A stretch of 64,000 nt of DNA. Source: an uncultured Candidatus Actinomarina sp. (GTDB lineage: Bacteria; Actinomycetota; Acidimicrobiia; Actinomarinales; Actinomarinaceae). Shown here piece after piece: positions 52,621-63,291 of the stretch. Every line of letters starts with the position of its first letter. Within the stretch, counting starts at the first letter, position 1. The notes under the pieces were generated by a model. The model was not told the DNA's origin. It ran no database searches and worked only from the letters and a program-made list of their open reading frames with translations. The stretch covers positions 62,001 through 126,000 of the forward strand of contig CACNFT010000004.1 in NCBI GenBank assembly GCA_902619825.1, given 5' to 3'. The translations under genes and the position numbers were made by a program.

Positions 52621-53364
52621 TTATTCTGTTATTGCTTTTTCTAATAGTTTGTTATCAATGTCAAAATTTGCATATACGTTTTGAACATCATCTAATTCTT
52701 CTAATGCTTCTATCAACTTCGACAATCTGTTAAATTTTTCAATGTCTAAATTGACAGAGCTGGATGGTAAATAAGCAACCTCCGAATTTACTAAGTTAAA
52801 ACCTGAATTTCTAAATAATTGATCTACTTTCTGAAATTCAGAAGGTTGGAATTCAAATGTGACACCCGTTTCATTTTCTTGAATATCTATACAATTATTT
52901 TCTATTGCAAGATCTATTATCTCTTCTTTATATTCATCAAATTGAAATATTGCTTTCCTTGAAAATAAGTAATTAACACTTCCAGGAGAACCGGTATTCC
53001 CTTCATATTTATTAAAAGTTGCTTTTACATCTGATGAAGTTCTATTTCTATTGTCAGTGACGCATTCAACTAATATTGCAACACCATTTGGTCCGTAACC
53101 TTCATATGTAATCTCATCAAATGATTCTGTTGATGAATCACCTGACATTCTCTTTAATGCATTGTCAATATTTGAATTGGGTACTGAGTTTGATTTGGCT
53201 TTACTAATCGCTTGATAAAGTGCAGCATTATTATTTGGATCAGCACCACCATTCTTGGCTGCAACTTCGATACCCCTAATTAGTTTGGCAAATAATTTTC
53301 CTCTTTTAGCATCATTGGCACCTTTTTTTCTTTTTATCGTTGACCACTTAGAGTGACCTGACAT
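52621..53364 (-). CDS. YebC/PmpR family protein
   Basis: [40 protein letters not shown]. Confidence 0.97.
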   Translation of the reverse strand: MSGHSKWSTIKRKKGANDAKRGKLFAKLIRGIEVAAKNGGADPNNNAALYQAISKAKSNSVPNSNIDNALKRMSGDSSTESFDEITYEGYGPNGVAILVECVTDNRNRTSSDVKATFNKYEGNTGSPGSVNYLFSRKAIFQFDEYKEEIIDLAIENNCIDIQENETGVTFEFQPSEFQKVDQLFRNSGFNLVNSEVAYLPSSSVNLDIEKFNRLSKLIEALEELDDVQNVYANFDIDNKLLEKAITE

Positions 53365-53932
53365 TTACACCGTCCTTAAGGAAACTACTTAACCAATCTA
53401 AATAAACTTTATCATTGGTTAATTCTGGATGAAAAGATAGACCGACAATATTATTTTCTATTACACCGACAACTTCATTATCAATTGTTGCTATTGGTGT
53501 TACTGAATCTTCGTAAGAGAGAATTTTGGGAGCTCTTATGAAACAATACATTTCTTTATTACCTAGTAAGTTAACGAGTCCCTCAAATGATTGATTTTGA
53601 CGACCGTATGCATTTCTTTCAACTACTGTATTTAAAACTCCCAATGATGTTTCACCATCAATCACGTCTTTTGCTAATAGAATTAAACCAGCACATGTTC
53701 CTAATGTCGGAATTCCACTTTCTATTAATTTTTTTATTGCAGAAAATAAATCATTATTTTCTTGAATTTTTATCATAGATGTAGATTCTCCGCCTGGAAG
53801 AATTAAGGAATTAACACTAGATAAATCCGTAGTATCTTTAATTAAAACATAATCTTGATCTATAAATTCTAAAGATTGTACATGATTGTAAAAGGAACCT
53901 TGAAGTGCTAAAACGCCAGTTTTCATTACCAA
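53348..53932 (-). CDS. pdxT: Pyridoxal 5'-phosphate synthase glutaminase subunit PdxT
   Basis: [40 protein letters not shown]. Confidence 0.95.
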   Translation of the reverse strand: MVMKTGVLALQGSFYNHVQSLEFIDQDYVLIKDTTDLSSVNSLILPGGESTSMIKIQENNDLFSAIKKLIESGIPTLGTCAGLILLAKDVIDGETSLGVLNTVVERNAYGRQNQSFEGLVNLLGNKEMYCFIRAPKILSYEDSVTPIATIDNEVVGVIENNIVGLSFHPELTNDKVYLDWLSSFLKDGVNVRSL

Positions 53933-54810
53933 CCTCTTTTAGCTAATTTCTCCGCTTCATCTAAATCATCTATATTTATCCCTACCATTGGTTCACCAAG
54001 GTTTTTAGAAACCTCTATAAGTTTTTCTGGATCATTGTAGTTTGTTGTTGCAATTACAATTGCTTCTGCTCTTTCTTTTGGATCACCGCTTTTAAATATT
54101 CCCGATCCAACAAATACACCATCACAGCCGAGTTGCATCATCAATGCTGCATCAGCAGGTGTTGCTATACCTCCAGCAGCAAAATTAACTACTGGCAATT
54201 TACCAAGCTCATGAATCTCTTTAACGACATCAAATGGTGCTCTTATTTCTTTTGCCAGTGACATCAATTCATTTTGATCAGATGTTTTAATTTTATTAAT
54301 ACCATCAGTCATACTTCTCATATGCTTTACAGCTTCAATAACGTTCCCAGTGCCAGCTTCACCTTTAGTTCGAATCATAGCTGCACCCTCACCAATTCGT
54401 CTGCATGCTTCACCTATGTCAGTTGCACCATTAACAAATGGAGTCTTTATATCATGTTTATAGATATGATTTTTATCATCAGCTGGTGTTAAAACTTCAC
54501 TTTCATCAATAAAGTCAATGCCTAAGGATTCTAACATTTGCGCTTCAACAAAATGACCAATACGAGCTTTTGCCATAACTGGTATTGACACTGAATCTAT
54601 CACTTCTTGAATTGTCTCAACTGATGACATTCTTGCAACACCACCTTCTGCACGAATATCAGCGGGAATTCTCTCTAATGCCATAACAGCAACTGCACCA
54701 GATTTTTCGGCTATAACAGCTTGTTCTGCATTGACGACGTCCATTATTACGCCACCTTTTAACATTTCAGCTAAACCCTTTTTAATTTTAAAAGTTGATT
54801 CAATTTTCAT
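53926..54810 (-). CDS. pdxS: Pyridoxal 5'-phosphate synthase PdxS
   Basis: [42 protein letters not shown]. Confidence 0.98.
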   Translation of the reverse strand: MKIESTFKIKKGLAEMLKGGVIMDVVNAEQAVIAEKSGAVAVMALERIPADIRAEGGVARMSSVETIQEVIDSVSIPVMAKARIGHFVEAQMLESLGIDFIDESEVLTPADDKNHIYKHDIKTPFVNGATDIGEACRRIGEGAAMIRTKGEAGTGNVIEAVKHMRSMTDGINKIKTSDQNELMSLAKEIRAPFDVVKEIHELGKLPVVNFAAGGIATPADAALMMQLGCDGVFVGSGIFKSGDPKERAEAIVIATTNYNDPEKLIEVSKNLGEPMVGINIDDLDEAEKLAKRGW

Positions 54811-54824
54811 ATATTTAATATTAA

Positions 54825-55811
54825 CTACAAATTGTTATAGACATAAATCCAATCATCTAATACTTTTTGTGAATTGTAATTTTTATTTATATGGTCGTAT
54901 TGCTTGTTCCATATTTTGTCTAAATCTGCATTATTTAATTTATTTAATACGTCCAGTAATGATTTGAGATTATTATTCTTAAAATAGATACCACTATCTC
55001 CTAAAAGATCGATAAACGCAGTTAAATTTGAACAAATTGCAATATTTCCAGCATTTATAGCTTCTAAAATTGTTATACCAAAGCTTTCAGAATGTGTTTG
55101 TGGTGCGATAAAATAACCAACATTTTTAATAATTGAATTTTTCTCATCATCTGATAGATCAATTAAGTATTTTATTAAACCATCCTTTGAGCTTTTATTT
55201 GTTATTGCAATAAACTCTCTTGTATCCTCCATAGTCTTTGATAAATCTATGAACAATTTTAAGTTTTTTCTACTTTCATTTCTTCCTATAAATAGAAAAT
55301 TATTATTTGGAATAAAAGAAATATTTTTATTTATATCAATGAAATTAGGAATTATTCTTGTTGTCTTTGATAACGTTAAAGCGTTAGCTTTTGCCTCATC
55401 ACTTACAGCAGTGGAATAAAAATTTTTATTTTTTAAAGTTAAGTACAAAAATTTAAGACCATAATAAATAAACTTGCTTATTTTTGCATGATGAGTAACA
55501 ACAACCTTTTTTGAAGTTTTTATTCTCCAAAAAAATAATGGTATGAAGGGCTCATGAATATGAATTATATCTGCCCATCCCATGGCTTCATTTAAGATTT
55601 TATTATCAGGTATAAGTGATATTGGATTGCTTGAACCATTGAAAGGAATTTTGAATGATTTACCAATATCATAATCAGAAGATTCTGGCGCTAATAGACG
55701 AACATTAAAATTAGAACTATCCAAGCCATTCTTAAAAAGATTAACTTGATTTTGCACCCCACCATAAAAACTAACGTTATATGGTGAAACTAATAATAGA
55801 TTAGTATTCAC
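54825..55811 (-). CDS. Glycosyltransferase family 4, PimA-like by position
   Basis: [53 protein letters not shown]. Confidence 0.85.
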   Translation of the reverse strand: MNTNLLLVSPYNVSFYGGVQNQVNLFKNGLDSSNFNVRLLAPESSDYDIGKSFKIPFNGSSNPISLIPDNKILNEAMGWADIIHIHEPFIPLFFWRIKTSKKVVVTHHAKISKFIYYGLKFLYLTLKNKNFYSTAVSDEAKANALTLSKTTRIIPNFIDINKNISFIPNNNFLFIGRNESRKNLKLFIDLSKTMEDTREFIAITNKSSKDGLIKYLIDLSDDEKNSIIKNVGYFIAPQTHSESFGITILEAINAGNIAICSNLTAFIDLLGDSGIYFKNNNLKSLLDVLNKLNNADLDKIWNKQYDHINKNYNSQKVLDDWIYVYNNL

Positions 55812-56667
55812 TTGTCCACACGGGCTGTATTGAATGCCAATCGTTTATATCTAAGACCAATAATTCTTCAAAACTTTTAGATAGAGTCTTTAAACCGTGT
55901 TGTATACTTGTTGCTTCATTTTCAAAAAAAGGTACATAAAACGGTTTGTTAAATCTTAACTTGTATCCACGTTTTGTTTTTATCATCGCAGTTGGAATAA
56001 TTGGTACCTCAGTTTTTAAAGAAAGTGCAACGGGACCTTTCGGAAAAGCAGCAAGTTGACCAAAAAAATCAGTTGCAACACCTGATTTTTTGATACTTCT
56101 TTCAGATAGAAGACATATATCTTTTCCAGATTTTAATTTATTAACAAGTAAATCAAATGTATTTTGACCTTTACCTCCGATAATGATTTCTATCCCAAGA
56201 GATTCTCGTAAAGATTTAAACCAATTTAAAACATAACTGTTATTTAATGGTTCTGCTACTGCTAGAAGGTTTAATTTTATTGAGTTACCTATTGGGATTG
56301 CAAATTCCCAATTACCAAGATGAGGAAGGGCAAAGATCAAACCCGGATATTGTTTTTTCAACTTATCAACATATTCGTGATTTTCGATTTCAACATGGGG
56401 ACTGATATGTTTTGAGAAATTCTTATTAGTAAGCCACAAAGTTTCCAGCCAATATCGTGTGTAATTAATTTTTACAACTAGTGGATTATAGTTTATTTTT
56501 AATTTCTTAAATATTTTTCTACGTTTAAATAACTTTACTGATGATCTGAATGTCAAAAGAAAATAAAGAGTACCGATTGGTACAGACAATAGTCTTAACA
56601 ATGTATACGGTAAGATTTTTAATATCTTATGGCTCAAACTAATAAATAGATATTGTAAAATTTTCAT
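55801..56667 (-). CDS. Lysophospholipid/PIM acyltransferase (HtrB/LpxL family, PatA-like by position)
   Basis: LPHLGNWEFAIPIG, KDICLLSERSIKKSGVATDFFG, PKGPVALSLKTEVPIIPTAMI. Confidence 0.82.
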   Translation of the reverse strand: MKILQYLFISLSHKILKILPYTLLRLLSVPIGTLYFLLTFRSSVKLFKRRKIFKKLKINYNPLVVKINYTRYWLETLWLTNKNFSKHISPHVEIENHEYVDKLKKQYPGLIFALPHLGNWEFAIPIGNSIKLNLLAVAEPLNNSYVLNWFKSLRESLGIEIIIGGKGQNTFDLLVNKLKSGKDICLLSERSIKKSGVATDFFGQLAAFPKGPVALSLKTEVPIIPTAMIKTKRGYKLRFNKPFYVPFFENEATSIQHGLKTLSKSFEELLVLDINDWHSIQPVWTSEY

Positions 56668-57233
56668 TTAAGATTCTTATATAGAATATTAAATCTTTGA
56701 TAAACAGTAAGCCACAATATAAATGTGAAGATATAAATACTATAAAAAGGCAATTCGAAAAGCATATATATTACAGCAAAAATTACTCGTTCTGGACGAG
56801 CAGCTACACCAACTTTGTTATCTATACCCAACAACTCACCACGAGCTCGTAAATATGGAACTAAATTTGATCCAGTAACGATTGATAATAGAACAAACAA
56901 TTCAAAATCTGTTGAAGTAAACCTAATTGCAACTACGCTCCATATAAAAAGTTCACCAACTCTGTCAATAAATGAATCAAGTAAAGCCCCTTTTCTTGAA
57001 ATCATATTGGTTGTTCTTGCTAAAGGTCCATCTAATCCATCGATTGCGCTACCAATAAAAATTGTTAAGGCACCTATTGTTTTAGTGTCATTTAAAAACA
57101 AATAACATCCAATAATTACTATCAATAACCCTAAAAAAGAAAGAACATTTGGCTTAATACCAAGCTTTATACAAATATTAATAAATGGAACAGCAAATTT
57201 TTCAGAAGCAGATTTAAAATACTTTTCAAGCAT
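56664..57233 (-). CDS. CDP-alcohol phosphatidyltransferase (PI/PIP synthase-like)
   Basis: GSAIDGLDGPLARTTNMISRKGALLDSFIDRVGE motif; adjacent to PimA/PatA-like genes. Confidence 0.85.
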   Translation of the reverse strand: MLEKYFKSASEKFAVPFINICIKLGIKPNVLSFLGLLIVIIGCYLFLNDTKTIGALTIFIGSAIDGLDGPLARTTNMISRKGALLDSFIDRVGELFIWSVVAIRFTSTDFELFVLLSIVTGSNLVPYLRARGELLGIDNKVGVAARPERVIFAVIYMLFELPFYSIYIFTFILWLTVYQRFNILYKNLK

Positions 57234-57717
57234 TAATTATTTCTTCAGTAAATATATCACCTATAAGAACAAGATTGAAAGCATCAATTTCTAAGATAGT
57301 TTTTAAAGATGGTGGATTTTTATGATCATATACAATAACTGTCCAAACTGGATTTAAGAGTCTTAATTTGAATTTGAATTGAAATGTTAAAGCTATGGAG
57401 TAATACCCTATTGAGTGATTGATTTTATCTGTTAAAAATTCAAGAATTTCATTCTGATTTAAAGAGATTTTGTTATCAATAGCATATATAAAAATACTTG
57501 TTATTCCTAAAATTATTGATGATGGTAATAAATTACCTAATTCTAAGGTAAAGTTTAAACCTAACGCAATTAGGGATGATAATAAAACTAAATGGGCAAA
57601 TCTTCTTCTTCTAATAGGATTTGGAATAACATAGCTTCCTACAGCCAAAGAGTTTAAATCATCTGGTACGTTTTCTTTCTGTACGTCCTCTTCATTGATG
57701 TTTATTCCTTCAGCCAT
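57226..57717 (-). CDS. Uncharacterised membrane protein
   Basis: Two central hydrophobic segments; ORF tightly packed between thrS and the phosphatidyltransferase. Confidence 0.6.
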   Translation of the reverse strand: MAEGININEEDVQKENVPDDLNSLAVGSYVIPNPIRRRRFAHLVLLSSLIALGLNFTLELGNLLPSSIILGITSIFIYAIDNKISLNQNEILEFLTDKINHSIGYYSIALTFQFKFKLRLLNPVWTVIVYDHKNPPSLKTILEIDAFNLVLIGDIFTEEIINA

Positions 57718-59645
57718 TATATTTTGAAAATAGGTGTCTTAAGATGAGCTTTTATTTGTTTCATAGCGTCTTCGTACTTAACATTTTGCTGGTTCTCTTG
57801 TGAACGTATATTTATAGCTAAGGTATTTGATAATTCATCTTTTTCTCCAACAATCAGAGAGATGGGTACTTTATCTTTTGATGCATCATGTAATTTTTCA
57901 CCAAGCCTTAAATTTCGATCATCAACTTGATATCTAAATCCTTTAAGTGATTTAGTAATTTTATTTACATAATTACTTACGTCACCAATGGTAAGAATTT
58001 TTACCTGTACTGGTGATAACCAACCTGGAAATTCACCTGCATAATTTTCAATAAGAATTCCAGTAAACCTCTCAATAGATCCAAGCAATGCACGATGAAT
58101 CATAACTGGTTTGACTCTTTTATTATTACTATCAACGAATTGCAGATCAAAATTATCAGGTTGTGCAAAATCAACTTGTATTGTCGATAATTGCCATCGT
58201 CTACCAATCGCATCTTTTACATGTAAGTCTATTTTTGGTCCGTAAAATGCACCTTCTCCATGAGCTGTTACATAAGAAATGTTTTGATTCTCGAGTGCAG
58301 ACTTTAGACTATTTGTTGCTTTTTCCCAATCATCATTATTTCCAATTGATTTTTCTGGCCTTGTAGAAAGATCTGCTTCAATTGAATCAAAACCAAAAGA
58401 TTTAAGTAATTTTATTGAAAATGTTAATAGGTTAAGTATCTCATCCTCAATTTGGTCTGTTGTACAAAAAATATGAGCATCGTCCTGAGTGAAACCTCTT
58501 GCTCTTAAAAGACCATGCAAAACACCAGATTTTTCGTATCTATATACAGAACCTAACTCAAAATATCTAAGAGGCAACTCTTTATACGATCGGATGTCAC
58601 TCTTATATATAAGTATATGGAATGGGCAGTTCATTGGTTTGAGATAATATTCTTCGTCGTTCTCTTCGTTCTTTAATGGAGGAAACATACCTTCTTTGTA
58701 GTAATCTAAGTGGCCAGATGTCTCCCATAGAACTGATCTTCCAATATGTGGAGTGTAAGCATAGTCATAACCATTTTCAGAATGTGCTTTTTTTGAATAG
58801 TCTTCTATGATTTGTCTTAAAACAGCACCTTTTGGCTTCCACAAAAATTGACCCGGACCAGTTTCATCAGTACTAATAAATAAATCTAATTCATTTCCTA
58901 GTTTTCTATGATCACGTTTCTCTGCTTCTTCTTGTCTTTTTAAATAATTATCTAAATCATCTTTATTAAACCAAGCTGTACCGTAAATTCTTTGTAATTG
59001 TGGATTTGTTTCTATACCTCTCCAATAAGCTCCGGCAAGTTTGGTTAATTTGAAATGATTTATCAGACTAGTATTTTGAACATGTGGACCTCTACATAAA
59101 TCACTAAATTTATCATTTTTATAAATGGATATATTTTCTTCGGAAACACCTTCACTTTTGTCAGCTGTATTAATAAGTTCCTGTTTAAATGTTTGTTTGC
59201 TAAACATTTTATATGCTTCATCTTTAGAAATTTCTTGCCTAACAAAATCCTGTTGAGATTTACTGATTTTTCTCATTTCATTTTCAATTTTGATTAAGTC
59301 AGACTCTTTAATATTATCTTTAAATAAGAAATCATAATAAAAACCATCATCGATGGAGGGTCCAACAGCAAATTCTGTACCTGGATAAAGATTTAATACA
59401 GCTTGGGCTAGTACATGAGCAGTTGAATGTCTTAAAGTGTCTAATGAATATTGATCATCTTTAGTAAAAATCTTACAAACCGAGTCTTCTTCAATCAAAT
59501 ATGAAAGATCTTTCAATTCTCCGTTGATTTCTATGCAAACAGCAGATTTGGCTAAGCTATTGCTTATTGATTTTGCCAATTCAAGTCCATTAATACTTGA
59601 TTCATATTTTTTTACTGATTTATCTGGAAAAGTTATATTTATCAT
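57717..59645 (-). CDS. thrS: Threonyl-tRNA synthetase
   Basis: DTLRHSTAHVLAQAVLNLYPGTEFAVGPSIDDGFYYDF, PMNCPFHILIYKS, HRALLGSIERF. Confidence 0.97.
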   Translation of the reverse strand: MINITFPDKSVKKYESSINGLELAKSISNSLAKSAVCIEINGELKDLSYLIEEDSVCKIFTKDDQYSLDTLRHSTAHVLAQAVLNLYPGTEFAVGPSIDDGFYYDFLFKDNIKESDLIKIENEMRKISKSQQDFVRQEISKDEAYKMFSKQTFKQELINTADKSEGVSEENISIYKNDKFSDLCRGPHVQNTSLINHFKLTKLAGAYWRGIETNPQLQRIYGTAWFNKDDLDNYLKRQEEAEKRDHRKLGNELDLFISTDETGPGQFLWKPKGAVLRQIIEDYSKKAHSENGYDYAYTPHIGRSVLWETSGHLDYYKEGMFPPLKNEENDEEYYLKPMNCPFHILIYKSDIRSYKELPLRYFELGSVYRYEKSGVLHGLLRARGFTQDDAHIFCTTDQIEDEILNLLTFSIKLLKSFGFDSIEADLSTRPEKSIGNNDDWEKATNSLKSALENQNISYVTAHGEGAFYGPKIDLHVKDAIGRRWQLSTIQVDFAQPDNFDLQFVDSNNKRVKPVMIHRALLGSIERFTGILIENYAGEFPGWLSPVQVKILTIGDVSNYVNKITKSLKGFRYQVDDRNLRLGEKLHDASKDKVPISLIVGEKDELSNTLAINIRSQENQQNVKYEDAMKQIKAHLKTPIFKI

Positions 59646-59721
59646 TACTTTTGTATATTAATTATTAATTAATTCTACATAAGAAACTATAAATTAATTA
59701 AACATCTGTTTTAATAAATAT

Positions 59722-60288
59722 ATGAGTAAAACTACAGAAATATATCTCAAAAAAAACAAAATTGTAGTTAGTCATAAATCTATAATAAAAAATCAAATTG
59801 TACATCTTGAATTTATACCAATAAACAAATACCAACTTATATGTAATAAAATTACAATTGAAAATAAATCAAAGATTATAAATATAAACTCAACTGATTT
59901 TAGAAAAATTAATATTCACAACTTAGTAAAAACAAGTATTAGGTTGATTGATAAAAATATTGAATTAGATAGAAAAACTTATAATAGAAATTCCCCAATA
60001 TATAACCCGCGAATAGACTCTAAAGATTTAATAAAAAGAATAAATAAAAAAAATTATAGCAATAGGTCTGAACTCCTATCTATGTACTCTTTGTTATACA
60101 TAAATACGGAAAGAGAATATGGTGAAAACATATCAAGAAAATTAAGTGAGAAAATTAAATATAAAGAGTCTTACTTAAAAAACTTAACTAAAGAATGTTT
60201 TACTAAAGGTTACCTTACAAATTCCATTAAAGGTGTTGCAGGTGGTAATCTGACTGATAAATCGTTAAAATTTCTTAATTCTCTTTAA
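59722..60288 (+). CDS. Uncharacterised protein, possible C-terminal winged-helix-like segment
   Basis: 188 aa ORF with its own ATG; C-terminal YLKNLTKECFTKGYLTNSIKGVAGGNLTDKSLKFLNSL. Confidence 0.5.
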   Translation: MSKTTEIYLKKNKIVVSHKSIIKNQIVHLEFIPINKYQLICNKITIENKSKIININSTDFRKINIHNLVKTSIRLIDKNIELDRKTYNRNSPIYNPRIDSKDLIKRINKKNYSNRSELLSMYSLLYINTEREYGENISRKLSEKIKYKESYLKNLTKECFTKGYLTNSIKGVAGGNLTDKSLKFLNSL

Positions 60289-60910
60289 TATCTACACTTT
60301 TTATAAATACATCATCAACAGGTTTGTCCATATCCCCAGTTTGTACATTCGCAATTGCATCAACAACATCTATACCATTCGAAACTTTACCAAATATTGT
60401 GTAGTCATACGGTAAAGGATAATCTACGTGCATTATGAAAAATTGACTTCCATTTGTATTAGGTCCTCTATTTGCCATCGCAACAATTCCTTTTTCATAT
60501 TGCATTGGATTATTCAGTTCATCTTGGAATTCATATCCAGGATATTTACCCATTTCACCGTGCCCTGTGCCACTGGGGTCACCACCTTGTATCATAAATC
60601 CTTTAATAACCCTGTGAAAAATAACATCATCGTAATAACCATCATTGGATAAGTTAACAAAGTTATTAACAGTTATAGGAGCAATATCGGTAAACAACTC
60701 GATTTCAATTGAACCAAGTGAAGTTTCAATAACAGCACTGTAATTTCCACTTTCGTTAATATTCATAGCAGGCAGTTCTGAATATGTTTTATCGTATGTC
60801 ATTTCTATTTCCTCCGTTGTTTCAATTGTTGATTCTAATGTATTTTCTTCTGGTGGATCTTCACCACAGAATATAAATAATAACATGCTTATAATTAAGA
60901 ATTTTTTCAT
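60275..60910 (-). CDS. Peptidyl-prolyl cis-trans isomerase, cyclophilin type, lipoprotein
   Basis: Lipobox LLFIFCGE; VIFHRVIKGFMIQGGDPSGTGHGEMGKYPGYEFQDE, GPNTNGSQFFIMH. Confidence 0.93.
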   Translation of the reverse strand: MKKFLIISMLLFIFCGEDPPEENTLESTIETTEEIEMTYDKTYSELPAMNINESGNYSAVIETSLGSIEIELFTDIAPITVNNFVNLSNDGYYDDVIFHRVIKGFMIQGGDPSGTGHGEMGKYPGYEFQDELNNPMQYEKGIVAMANRGPNTNGSQFFIMHVDYPLPYDYTIFGKVSNGIDVVDAIANVQTGDMDKPVDDVFIKSVDIKEN

Positions 60911-61290
60911 GTTCTGTCTATATTAGTTAATCTGACTGTAGAGCGTGCACATTCTTGATCGTTATTGTAAAGTTTTGCTTCCCAAATTTGTGATCTTTTG
61001 CCTAATTTAATTGGTGTTGCTTCACAAATAATAATTCCTTCCGTTACAGCTTTTATAAAATCTGTATTGTTGTTTACGCCAACCCAAGTACCTTCCTGGG
61101 TATAATACGCAGCATAAGATATTGCCGCTTCAGCCATTGTATCAATTACTCCTCCATGGACCATTCCCATTGGTTGTTTATGAAAATCTTTCACTTCCAA
61201 CGAACTTTTAACATAACTTTCTTTTATTTCTAAAATTTCATGTCCTATGTAAGGATCAAATGTACCCTCTAAAAATTTATCATTATCCAT
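60907..61290 (-). CDS. Hotdog-fold thioesterase (PaaI-like)
   Basis: MGMVHGGVIDTMAEAAISYAAYY... NNTDFIKAVTEG. Confidence 0.85.
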   Translation of the reverse strand: MDNDKFLEGTFDPYIGHEILEIKESYVKSSLEVKDFHKQPMGMVHGGVIDTMAEAAISYAAYYTQEGTWVGVNNNTDFIKAVTEGIIICEATPIKLGKRSQIWEAKLYNNDQECARSTVRLTNIDRT

Positions 61291-61858
61291 TGTTTTGAAA
61301 TATTCTTTCTAATCTTTTCTCGCCTGTACCTGATATGAACCACCAGTAACCAACAACTAGTGTAATAACTGTTATACCTATGACAAAATAAAGGTAAACC
61401 AAATTTAATTTAGCATCATAAATCATGTACATAGACCATAAATATGAAGAAAATCCATAAGTAGTTATAAATAAAGTAACAAAACTAAACCATGAAAAAT
61501 TTTTATTAAGTACAGCTACAACCATTTTTTTTTGTTTTGTTGGGAAAAAATAATCATTCTCTAGTTCGTGAGCTATTAGTATTTTGTTATCAAACTCTTT
61601 GTTAATTTTTTGTTCTATAAATTCTGTGTAATTTCTTGAAAAAATTAGAAAATACGCATGAAAACTCAATATAACTGAACCAAATAATGAAATAAGTGGG
61701 ACAAGATATAATGCATATTCATTGCTTAAAGATAAGTAGATAAAAATTGTATTCAAAATAAACAATATTCTGACATCCAAGAGAAACTGATCATGATAAT
61801 ACCTATTCATTGACCGCATTCTTGATAATTGCTCTTTATAAATCGTAATTTTTTCCAT
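61283..61858 (-). CDS. Uncharacterised membrane protein
   Basis: Four hydrophobic segments; ATGA-type overlap with the thioesterase gene. Confidence 0.6.
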   Translation of the reverse strand: MEKITIYKEQLSRMRSMNRYYHDQFLLDVRILFILNTIFIYLSLSNEYALYLVPLISLFGSVILSFHAYFLIFSRNYTEFIEQKINKEFDNKILIAHELENDYFFPTKQKKMVVAVLNKNFSWFSFVTLFITTYGFSSYLWSMYMIYDAKLNLVYLYFVIGITVITLVVGYWWFISGTGEKRLERIFQNNG

Positions 61859-61879
61859 TTGTTAGAGTTTATATTGGTT

Positions 61880-62248
61880 ATGTTTAATATAAAATTACCA
61901 ATTTGGTTAAATATATTGTTAATTATTACTGTTTTAATTAATATTTTCTCAAGTGTAACTATTGAATATCACACTATTTCATTCCAAGAGTACAGAAATT
62001 ATGAAATTGTATGTGGAAACATATTAGAAGTTATTAGTACTACAAATATAGAAGATTTAAGTAAGGATTTAAGATTAAATTGGAGTTCATGCAGAGAGAA
62101 GGCATTTGTAATACTAATAACAAACCTTGTATCTCTCTCATTTTTAATAATTTTGCTAATATATCTTGTTTATATATATAAAAATAGAAAAGAACGTGAA
62201 GACATAAGTGATCTTTTAACAATTTTAAAAAGGATGAATAGAAAATGA
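61880..62248 (+). CDS. Uncharacterised membrane protein
   Basis: Hydrophobic N and C segments; start moved from 61829 to ATG 61880 (MFNIKLPIW) to avoid overlap with the divergent gene. Confidence 0.5.
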   Translation: MFNIKLPIWLNILLIITVLINIFSSVTIEYHTISFQEYRNYEIVCGNILEVISTTNIEDLSKDLRLNWSSCREKAFVILITNLVSLSFLIILLIYLVYIYKNRKEREDISDLLTILKRMNRK

Positions 62249-63186
62249 AAATTGGTGCAATGGTTCCACAAGGATGGAGAATGGATTTACATGATATTAA
62301 ACCGGAACAGCAATGGGATACAATAATTGAAGCCTCTGCAAGAATTGAAAAATTAAATTATGCTTCTGTTTGGGTGTATGACCATTTTCATACTGTTCCT
62401 TCACCGACTCAAGATCCTACCTTTGAGTGTTGGTCGTTAATGGCAGCATTGTCACAAGTTACCACGAATGTAAGAATTGGACAGATGTGCACATGTAACT
62501 CATACAGAAATCCTGCATACCTTACAAAAGTTGCATCAACGATTGATTCAATGTCTGGTGGAAGGTTAGAATTTGCAATCGGTGCTGGTTGGTATGATCA
62601 AGAATATAAAGCATATGGATATGATTATCCGTCTGCTGGTGTCAGGTTGAAAATGTTAGAAGAAGCATTACAAATTTATATAGCTATGACTACTCAAGAT
62701 AAAGCATCATTTGAAGGTGATTACTACAAGATAAAAGATGCAATCAATCAGCCAAAACCCTTACAGAAACCTTACCCTCCACTTTGGGTCTGTGGTGGTG
62801 GTGAAAAGGTAACACTAAAATTGTTAGCTAAGTATGGTGATTATGGGAATTGGGATGTTGATGTTGAGGGTTTTATTCATAAATCTAAAATTTTAAAAGA
62901 TCATTGTGAAATTCAAAAACGTAATTATGCCGATATTAAAAAAACACTACATACAAACGTAATTATTGGAAATGATGAAAAAGACTTAGATGCAAAAATA
63001 AATAAAATAGTGAACATAACAGGAATCCCTAAAGAAATGTATATAGACAGACCATTAGTGGGAATAAAAGAAAAAGTTTTTGACACTATTGATGAATTTT
63101 CCTCAGTTGAATGCGAATATTTAATTGCATACATTCCAGATATTGTATGGGGTGATACTTTAGAAATTTTATCAGAGAAGCTCTAA
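62245..63186 (+). CDS. LLM-class (F420-dependent-type) oxidoreductase
   Basis: YASVWVYDHFHTVPSPTQDPTFECWSLMAALSQVTTNVRIGQMCTCNSYRNPAYLTKVASTIDSMSGGRLEFAIGAGWYDQEYKAYG. Confidence 0.88.
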   Translation: MKIGAMVPQGWRMDLHDIKPEQQWDTIIEASARIEKLNYASVWVYDHFHTVPSPTQDPTFECWSLMAALSQVTTNVRIGQMCTCNSYRNPAYLTKVASTIDSMSGGRLEFAIGAGWYDQEYKAYGYDYPSAGVRLKMLEEALQIYIAMTTQDKASFEGDYYKIKDAINQPKPLQKPYPPLWVCGGGEKVTLKLLAKYGDYGNWDVDVEGFIHKSKILKDHCEIQKRNYADIKKTLHTNVIIGNDEKDLDAKINKIVNITGIPKEMYIDRPLVGIKEKVFDTIDEFSSVECEYLIAYIPDIVWGDTLEILSEKL

Positions 63187-63216
63187 AAAACGGAAGCCCC
63201 CAAAAAGGAGGCTTCC
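63186..63216 (-). terminator. Rho-independent terminator between convergent genes
   Basis: Minus strand GGAAGCCtCC-TTTTT-GGgGGCTTCC-G-TTTTTT. Confidence 0.8.
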
Positions 63217-63291
63217 CAACAGGGCTGCGTATCACACTTAATTGAAACGCACTCTTAGATTACCACGAACAATTCTAAAAAGTAAAGCTAT

